A stretch of DNA of 64,000 nucleotides from Volvariella volvacea V23 (Eukaryota > Basidiomycota > Agaricomycetes > Agaricales > Pluteaceae). Below the pieces are notes generated by a model that was given only the letters and a program-made list of their open reading frames with translations, made no database searches and was not told the origin of the DNA. The DNA lies in NCBI GenBank assembly GCA_000349905.1, contig KB722738.1:548559-612558 (forward strand), read 5' to 3'. Shown one piece after another: positions 58,711-64,000 of this stretch (the stretch's first letter is position 1; each line of letters begins with the position of its first letter). The position numbers were made by a program, and so were the translations under genes.

Positions 58711-60876
58711 TTAGAATATATACTCGCTATCATTGGGTCCATTCGGCCAAACAAGCGGCTTCGACGGGTTTTTCCTGTTGATCAACTTTCTCCACTCGGG
58801 ATCATACGCTATTTGTTTAAAGCGGCGAGGAGGTACCACTCCGAATCGTAGTCAGCGATTGAAGCTGCAAAGGGAAGAAAACGTACTGCATGTGACCCAC
58901 ACCCGGTTGAGTCCCTGGCTATCGTCGCGATTGTATAAGAAGCATAGTGTTGGAATATAACCGTCGAATCCACCCGTACACATGGCTTTGTGAACCTTGA
59001 AGATGTCCTCTACCTGCGGCGTTGCTTTTCCTCTTCCTAGACCCAATAGCCTCTCCATAAGACGTGCTGCTTCCCCAACTTTATAGATCGCGGCACTCGT
59101 GATTACGAACTTTTGGGTACTGTCCTTTGACGCTGGGTTGTACTCCATCTCTGCGAACAGTGCATGTGTTTTGATCCGATCAGGGTTTCGGTGGAGACCC
59201 AAAGCGTGGACGAAGACGTCCTGGTCGATGATTTGGGGCATTGCGTTCCATTTGACAAAGTCCTTGTCGAACCGTGCCGCCTTTGCATCTGTCAGCCACT
59301 TGTCTTGGATCTCTCTCTGCTTCTTGTCGATTGATCTGCCATAATGTGATCAGCATACCAGGCAATATATCGCTCGAGAACCCGGGATAAGTCGTACCTA
59401 CACGCGATCCTGGGATAAAGAAGTCTTATTGGAATATACTTTGCCGCCAGAGGAAATTCACTTACTTGTGGTGCTTCCAGCTCTCCGCCTGGCAACTCTT
59501 AGAGCTTGGTTGAGGTAGCACGTCAGCTTGCCAAGGTAACTTCATCCCACTGAACTTACATACCAGTACCAAAGAATCATGCACCCGCCACACCGGAAGA
59601 GCTTCACTACAGGCTCACGTCCAAGGCAGTGACCACAGAGCCGAGGATTGCTCAAGGTCCTGTTCCTCAACTTCTGCAACCCCCCCCCTCCTCCCAACTT
59701 CGTCAAGACGGGGTGCTCTCCAAAGTTCGGCTTAACCAATAGCTCATGGAGTTCGTCGTCGTCGATTAGGTCTTCATGGTTCTTCAAGAAGTTGATGACC
59801 TGGTCGACATGGCTGGGCGAGCCGTAAACTCGATAAATGCAAATAGCAGCAGAAGTCCTTACATACCTGCCGTATACGGACTTTGGAAACCCTAGCTTGC
59901 GATTTACCAGGGCAAGGTTGACATGCGCATTGAATACGATTTTGGCATTCAATCGATTTTCGGGGTCGCGGGCCACCAGCCTTTCAGCCTCTTCTAATGC
60001 CTTCTCCAATGCGGACTTGAACTCCCCCAAGTTGATGTGCATCAACGCTTCCCCCTAATGATAGAGTAGACCGCTGATGCCGCAACATTAACGAGAAGTG
60101 TTGGCGTCAAATTGGGACTTACGGAATTGGCCACACATCACCCCCACGTTGGTGCAACTTCTCTCGGATGTCGATGGACTCCTTGAGATAGCGAGCTGCT
60201 TCTGCTGGTCTGTTGATGCATGGACTCCTACGGCGTGTGATGGTCGATAACGGGTATGTATCAACCCCACTTCGAGCTACTTACATCAAGTGAAAGGCCA
60301 ACTTGGTCCTTTTCGTCATGGCCAGAATCTAATTCCGATAGGTCATCAGTACGACCACCACATATGACGTGAAATATCCCGTACCATATATGCTTCGCTA
60401 TCTCCTCCTAGATCTGACGTGTCATGACGAATTGCACGAAGTAACTGTATTGATATCGAATGCTCCATCCTCAAGGCCCAAACAACGACTGCGCGAAGAT
60501 CGTCGGGCACTAGTATAGTTCGTTAAGTAAGCCAGTGTTGTGAAGGACTCTATAACTCACCGCCTGGAACATCCGTGGTCAACGCGTAGTGGAATAATGA
60601 CTCAAAACGCGCGCCGTAGCGGAGGGCTGCTTCAAATCTGTCAGCCTCCCCACCACTGCAGCCACCGTCACTGTCCAGGATATCATCGCCAATAATTTGG
60701 CGGACTTAATAATTAACAGTTGAGCCTCCCTGCAGTATGAATCCCAGCCAAAGAGTAGAAATAAACAAACCAATGTCTGCCTCCCGTTTCACGTCCCCGA
60801 TATGCAAATCACTCGCTGACTTGATTTGTGTGGGGAGCGAGTCAAAAACGAGGCTTATCCTCTGTCCGTGGTTCAT
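58711..60876 (-). CDS. MYND zinc-finger protein with TPR-like helices
   Basis: Unnamed MYND-domain protein; MYND fingers mediate protein-protein contacts. I place the start at 60876 (MNHGQRISLVFDSLPTQIKS), with an intron soon after. Helical, TPR-like segments follow: AARYLKESIDIREKLHQRGG, INLGEFKSALEKALEEAERL, and NAHVNLALVNRKLGFPKSVY. The MYND finger reads CGHCLGREPVVKLFRCGGC, MILWYC, then after an intron SKSCQAESWKHHK, giving the expected C-x2-C, C-x2-C, Y-C-x3-C and W-x2-HK spacing. The C-terminal region carries IDKKQREIQDKWLTDAKAAR, DVFVHALGLHRNPDRIKTHA, and GFDGYIPTLCFLYNRDD. The last exon is uncertain: one splice ends at 58809, another frame with PEWRKLINRKNPSKPLVWPN ends at 58711; I give the longer span. 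Confidence 0.72.
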
Positions 60877-61656
60877 TGTAGGGAACGCGTATAATGCGCT
60901 CAGAGGTGGTAGGACGCAATGGTTGAGTTGTGCGCATTAGGGGTCTCAAGACGTCTTGAGAACTGCTGTCGGGCATTGCCGATCTGTCCCCCATGCACGT
61001 CGTTTCAATACAAGTAGCGTCTTCTAGTACCGTTAATAATGGAGCCTTGAGGCCTAGGCGGGAGTCATTCGGAGCGGTCGTTTTCCTTCAGCACGTTTTT
61101 CGGGGACCCCGCAGTTGTTCTGCAACGACGAGCAGACTTACAATGCAGCTAAGTTGTATCCTCAAACTTGAATCGTACCATCACTGGACCCTTTACGCAC
61201 CTGAAGACCCTGATGACTTTGGCATTTTGCTGAACTCCGTTGTGCTAGTTAGAGCTGGCGAGAGAAGTGCACGTGATGTTCACAAATTGCGCGCCAAACC
61301 ACAAATCAGGGATTTCTGGCTTTCCGATACCATTTCCACAGCATTTGTAGTAGTGTGAGAGAAAAGGTCCATCTACACAAGAAATGCAAACTACGAAAGC
61401 GAACAGGAGGCTCTCAAAATAAATTCGACGCTAGCAAGCAAGACATAACCAAAGCTTGTCCTTAGGTTATCTCCGTCATGGTTCATGTCATTGTCTATTT
61501 TACATCCAATTATCGTAGAGTGTGAAGATTCTGTGCTGCTGAGGGAGTTATTCCATTCTCAGACCGAAATTGCTAGCCTTGGTCGCAAATCGAGAAAGCT
61601 GAGAACTTATGAGGGGAAAGCAGCCCGATAAATTACCGTGTTCCGGTCACATTAAG
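60877..61656. other. Intergenic, no gene seen
   Basis: 0.78 kb upstream of the MYND gene. A 121-codon plus-strand frame (60993-61358) has no recognisable motif. Confidence 0.45.
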
Positions 61657-61850
61657 CGTCTCCTAGACCAAGGCTGTTGTGGATACCAAGCTGAGGAAAA
61701 TCCTACTTCTGCGTTCTGCTCGGCCGGGCGCTTTTCAATGCCTTAAGCACGTAGAATTGTTCGGAGAAACTGACTCGTTAAAACACAAGAAATAAGATGA
61801 TACAGCTTCATACGACATTAATAGTAGTACACCAATTCAAGCAGAAAGCT
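61657..61850 (+). pseudogene. Decayed copy of the last exon of the DJ-1/PfpI gene
   Basis: From the intron end (TCTCCTAG versus TCTCGTAG) through ACCAAGGCTGTTGTGGATAC (versus GCCAAGGTCGTCGTAGATGG), CTGCTCGGCCGGGCG, AATGCCTTAAGCACGTAG and into the 3' flank (AGAATTGTTCGGA versus AGGTTGTTCAGA), this follows 58250-58440 with many substitutions and a ~4-base deletion that shifts the frame. Upstream exons are missing. It sits directly 3' of the second BTB gene, tail to tail. Confidence 0.7.
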
Positions 61851-61905
61851 AGCGAGAAACAGACAGCTCAAATGATTGCCATCTTTGCGACACCAAGTTC
61901 AAATC

Positions 61906-63517
61906 TTATCCCAACCATGTCCTCCCTTTTTTCTCAGGTGCTGCAGATGAGGGAGCTTTGGAGGTACTAGACGCGCTGGCTGTTGAATGAGCCGCTTTGG
62001 ATGGCCTATGAGAGCTGTCATCCTCCCGCCATGCTGCCCACCACGGTGATGAATCAGCAGTTGATGATTTCGTTACAGATAATTCCGGAATTTGTCGAAA
62101 GGATGCCTCCCATTTCTCGATATCCACAGGAACACGATTAGATCGGGGCGAGGGCGGAGTTGGAGGCGGAGGAGAGGTTTTTTGGGTTTGAGCCTTAACT
62201 CGAGGTATCGATTGATCGGATCCCTTCGCTTTATTTGGAGTGTTGACGTGCTGTTCTGGAGGGGTTTGAGGCACCGTTGATGGAGCGGGTGGTGCATTGG
62301 TACACGTGTCAGGTTGCGACGCCGGTAGTGGTGCTGGACTTGAGGGGGGTTGGGGAGTAGATGAGGGTGTGGAGGTCTGAGGGGTGGTAGAGGGTGGGTT
62401 TGTTTGTGCTGATGGCTGTAGTGTTGGCTGTGGTGGAGGCTGAACCACTTGTGCACTCTCCACCTCTGGCGCGCTTGCTGGCTCTGATGGCGCTTCAGCC
62501 TGAGATAAGTCCTTCTCAACGACGGTGGTGTTAGGACTGGTAGTGGTAGTAGTAACCGTGGCAGACTTTGGGAGAGAGCTTAGTCCAAATATCCTATCCA
62601 CCACTTTATATTGCTCTTTAGTTTTCGTGGTTGGGTTCTCCCAAAGCAATATCTGTCGAGCTTCCATTATCCCGATGACTTCATCTACACCGATCTTCCT
62701 TCCTTCCTCCTTGGTCAACGTGGCTTGCCTCGTGCAAATGGCACGATACGCATCACGCAGCCAATGAAGGATGCCGTAACGTCGGCCCAGTGCAATCTTA
62801 TCGATGGGTGTGGCGACATGGGACAATTTATCGGCTGAGAGAGAACGAATAGACTGGAAGGAGAGATGTGACGATACGCATAGAACAGATGCCCAATATG
62901 CAGCCGTATTTTCTTCATCCTGACCAAAATGTCTAACCGAGAAAAAGGAAACATAAACCAACTGATCGTTGAATGCGATACTAAAGAGAAACCTACGTTG
63001 GGTACAAAACACTTAAAAACCGTTCGAAGTCCAAGCTCGTCAAACCTTCAAGGACAAGTGGAGTCACATATTCCGCAGCATCGATCTCGTCCATGCCATT
63101 GTCAACGATATGACCCAAAACGCCGTTCTCCGAAAGTTCCCGGAATGGTATGGAGTCTCTCATGAAGAAGTATCTATGGATCTTGAAATCGACATTTTCG
63201 ACCTATCGAAAGTTGTATTTAACCAAGAAGTTACCAGGCGTGCTCAATGCGAAAATGATCTGAAAGCATACCCTGATGAGTAGGTTCCCATCTTCAAAAA
63301 AGTACTTTGGGTGCGGATTAAGCCTTGATCTTATGTCTCGCTTGGAGTTATCTCCCGCAGCTTGAGCAGCGACTTCATCATCCTCTACGGCGCTGAATTC
63401 TGATGGGGTGGGCGAAGTAGATAGTGTAGTGAACTCGTCATCAAAATCGAGAGCATTGTTATCACGGGAGCCATCCGTTAAGGGAGCTGCAGGAGAGTTG
63501 GCCTTTCCTATTTTCAT
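61906..63517 (-). CDS. BTB/POZ-domain protein 2 (long, proline-rich tail)
   Basis: Paralogue of the gene at 54914-55926. The start at 63517 (MKIGKANSPAAPLTDGSRDN) opens an acidic/Ser-Thr leader, then HPKYFFEDGNLLIR, an intron, VENVDFKIHRYFFMRDSIPF and VTPLVLEGLTSLDFERFLSV (BTB core). The next exon starts near HFGQDEENTAAYWASVLCVS and reads SIRSLSADKLSHVATPIDKI, ALGRRYGILHWLRDAYRAIC, TKEEGRKIGVDEVIGIMEAR and WENPTTKTKEQYKVVDRIFG. It then runs into ~190 residues of Pro/Ser/Thr/Gln-rich disordered tail with an Arg/Lys end (KKGRTWLG), stop at 61906. The 368-codon last exon is uninterrupted. The tail and the acidic leader are absent or different in paralogue 1. Role inferred only from the BTB family (dimerisation, Cul3 adaptors). 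Confidence 0.83.
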
Positions 63518-64000
63518 CGCGTTGGTGTTAAAGCTGAAGCGCTGAAGCTTAGTGATGTGAAAAAATCAGAGAGTGGACACACACTGAACACGTGTTTGCC
63601 CACCTTACTCGATTGGCATCATACTATAGTCAGGCGTTTGTGTTTGGCTAGCAATACTTCACCGTAGAGGGAGATTCTTGAGGCCCCAGCAAGCGAAAAT
63701 AGCAGGGGGAGTATGAGGAAGGGTAGGCCCTGCACTACCCTTGGTAAGACTGCTAGAAGGGGTTCAAGTACGGGCATAGCTGGAAGGGGACTCTCTACCT
63801 GCGGCATTATTTCCATTGCGATTGAAATTAAATCTTTGGTGATACAGACTACAATTTTAAGAGTTTCCTTTGCAGTTGTGACTTAATAGAGCTTGGTCAA
63901 GAAAATAGAGGAATTTCCTTGGGATGGGCGGCAAGATGGGCGACCGGCAGAGGATCGGAGGCGCTGTAGGAGATCACGTGACTGTCACTGCGCCTAAGGT
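63518..64000. other. Window end, upstream of BTB2
   Basis: About 480 bp that should include the BTB2 promoter. A 65-codon minus-strand frame (63619-63816) is hydrophobic but unassignable. Nothing else seen. Confidence 0.45.

Overview
This is a genomic window from a filamentous fungus, most likely a basidiomycete. Genes are broken by many short introns (about 50-70 bp), promoters are pyrimidine-rich, and the proteins are fungal types: a Prp4 kinase with an RS-like N-terminus, shugoshin, fungal cyclase-family and DJ-1/PfpI proteins, BTB and MYND families, and expanded flavin monooxygenases. The mix of F-box-like, BTB, Mug135-like and MYND proteins fits Agaricomycetes and reminds me of Rhizoctonia/Ceratobasidiaceae, but that placement is an inference from protein style. 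Three 100-N scaffold gaps (6865-6964, 24449-24548, 37612-37711) show a draft assembly. All CDS coordinates span start to stop and include introns.

Layout. 0.4-6.8 kb: two paralogous major-facilitator transporters on the minus strand flank a broken F-box-like gene. 7.9-20.7 kb is a dense housekeeping block: the Prp4 spliceosomal kinase (-) is divergent from a mitochondrial PP2C-like protein (+) that has lost its catalytic motifs. Next come an unrecognised leucine-rich protein (-), a kynurenine formamidase/cyclase-family protein (+) and shugoshin (+). 21.3-21.6 kb: two neighbouring intron-containing tRNA-Gln genes with different anticodons (CTG, TTG). 21.6-37.6 kb is gene-poor; I can defend only a Mug135-like gene with an internal repeat and a proline/serine-rich protein with a good TATA box.

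37.7-54.5 kb is the most distinctive part: five complete flavin-dependent Baeyer-Villiger-type monooxygenase genes (three on +, two on -), plus the relic of a sixth. In the relic an internal deletion has joined the promoter and start codon to the last exons. The two minus-strand genes form a tandem duplication of about 3.1 kb per unit. No polyketide synthase, NRPS or terpene synthase is visible beside them, so this looks like local expansion of an oxidative family rather than a classical biosynthetic cluster.

54.9-63.5 kb: two paralogous BTB-domain genes, a DJ-1/PfpI (Hsp31-type) gene, a MYND zinc-finger gene, and a decayed copy of the last DJ-1 exon. The recurrent theme is local duplication followed by decay: MFS pair, monooxygenases, BTB pair, DJ-1 fragment, tRNA-Gln pair. 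I saw no CRISPR array, rRNA or intact transposon.
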